A DNA stretch of 8,568 bases from NCBI GenBank assembly GCA_021802745.1, contig JAJZRK010000135.1, forward strand, positions 1-8,568. The letters run 5' to 3'. Of the stretch, positions 7,855-8,568 are shown piece by piece. The notes under the pieces were generated by a model. The model made no database searches. It was given only the letters and a program-made list of their open reading frames with translations, and was not told where the DNA came from. The position numbers were made by a program, and so were the translations under genes. Source of the DNA: a bacterium (GTDB lineage Bacteria > Gemmatimonadota > Gemmatimonadetes > Gemmatimonadales > Gemmatimonadaceae). How positions within the stretch are numbered: position 1 is the stretch's first letter; each line of letters opens with the position of its first letter.

Positions 7855-8568
7855 CTAGCGCAGGCGCCAGCGGACGCCGGCGGCCTGCATCGTCCACCCC
7901 GCGCCGTCGGTGGTGGCCACGATGGAGCCGAGTTGGTCCGTGCGCAGGACGGCGGCGCCCCATTCGCCCAGGCGGCGCATGACCGCGGGATCGGGGTGGC
8001 CGTACACGTTGCGCGCCGCCACCGAGACAAGCGCGGCCCGCGGCCGCACCGCCGCAAGCCACGCTTCGGCGGTGCTCGTACCGCTGCCGTGGTGGGCGAC
8101 CTTGAGCAGGTCGGCGCGCAGGAGCGCCGGCGATCGGTCGAGCAGGTACGATTCCTCCGGCACCTCGGCGTCGCCCGTCAGCAGCATGGTGGCGCCGCGG
8201 TATTCGAGGCGCACGACGACGCTGGCGAGATTGGGGTCCTTGAGCCCGGCCATCCACGCCGAGTCGGGGGCGAGGACGCGCAACCGCACGCCATCTACAT
8301 CGAGGACATCACCCGCCCGCGCGCGTTGCCAGGCAACGCCCACCTCCCGCGCATCGGCGAGCGATCGCCGATACGGGGTGCTGCCGCCGGCGTAGGCGCC
8401 GTCGAGATAGGCCTGCGGGCGCATGGAGCGCAGCACCGAGCTCGCGCCACCCGCGTGGTCGGCGTGCGGGTGCGACAGGACGAACAGGACGAGCGGCCCG
8501 CCCCGCGCGCGCAGATAGGGGACGATGGTCATCTTGCCCGTGTCGCGGCGCGATGCTGCTCCTGCTGC
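7855..8568 (-). CDS. ComEC/Rec2-type metallo-beta-lactamase-fold hydrolase domain, 5' end cut by window edge
   Basis: The frame is open to the right edge and gives 237 visible C-terminal residues of a metallo-beta-lactamase fold. The metal motif is SHPHADHAGG, with H33, H35, D37 and H38 counted from the window edge. It is followed by LLTGDAEVPEE, with the metal-ligand Asp, and LLKVAHHGSGTST, the form typical of the C-terminal domain of competence protein ComEC/Rec2 and its stand-alone relatives. The segment before the motif (TIVPYLRARG) also fits that group. In ComEC this domain lies outside the membrane after the channel segments and is thought to process incoming DNA. Whether the membrane part exists upstream cannot be seen, so a stand-alone hydrolase is equally possible. 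An internal ATG at 8532 is probably not the start, because family-like sequence continues upstream of it. Confidence 0.86.
   Translation of the reverse strand, partial: AAGAASRRDTGKMTIVPYLRARGGPLVLFVLSHPHADHAGGASSVLRSMRPQAYLDGAYAGGSTPYRRSLADAREVGVAWQRARAGDVLDVDGVRLRVLAPDSAWMAGLKDPNLASVVVRLEYRGATMLLTGDAEVPEESYLLDRSPALLRADLLKVAHHGSGTSTAEAWLAAVRPRAALVSVAARNVYGHPDPAVMRRLGEWGAAVLRTDQLGSIVATTDGAGWTMQAAGVRWRLR

Overview
The window is a GC-rich bacterial chromosomal segment in which every supportable gene lies on the minus strand, so transcription runs from high to low coordinates. The gene content is core metabolism, with two genes cut by the window edges. Gene style and content (high GC, valine starts, an FmdB-like protein ahead of argS, an uncharacterised zinc-ribbon membrane protein I associate with Gemmatimonadota) suggest a Gemmatimonadota bacterium. 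This is an inference from memory of protein families, not a database result.

In transcription order the layout is: the C-terminal part of a ComEC-type metallo-beta-lactamase-fold hydrolase (7855-8568, cut by the right edge); class I fructose-1,6-bisphosphatase (fbp, 6778-7794); a methylmalonyl-CoA mutase catalytic subunit without its B12 domain (5213-6778), whose GTG start overlaps the fbp stop by one base; a 219-bp inverted-repeat element (4994-5212); an uncharacterised protein with a four-cysteine zinc-ribbon-like N-terminus and one membrane segment (3902-4993); a 160-bp spacer with a degenerate repeat copy and an AT-rich island; an FmdB-family zinc-ribbon protein (3397-3741); arginyl-tRNA synthetase (argS, 1703-3400); a 112-bp spacer whose transcript is extremely C-rich and G-poor; a PfkB-family sugar or nucleoside kinase (673-1590); and purM (1-676, cut by the left edge).

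Three junctions are translationally tight: fbp/mutase (TAGTG), FmdB/argS (ATGA) and pfkB/purM (GTGA). These point to co-expressed pairs: a gluconeogenic pair, an FmdB-tRNA synthetase pair, and a kinase-purine synthesis pair. The four genes that follow a spacer (fbp, the zinc-ribbon protein, FmdB and pfkB) show no clear Shine-Dalgarno sequence.

The most unusual structure is the element at 4994-5212. It has 25-bp perfect terminal inverted repeats, imperfect arms of about 70 bp each, and a 9-bp tandem repeat in the centre. It fills the spacer exactly, from the mutase stop codon to the most plausible start codon of the next gene. A third, diverged copy of its terminal sequence lies at 3786-3810, so it is a dispersed repeat family. 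No tRNA, rRNA, CRISPR array or transposase was seen. No gene-free stretch exceeds 300 bases.
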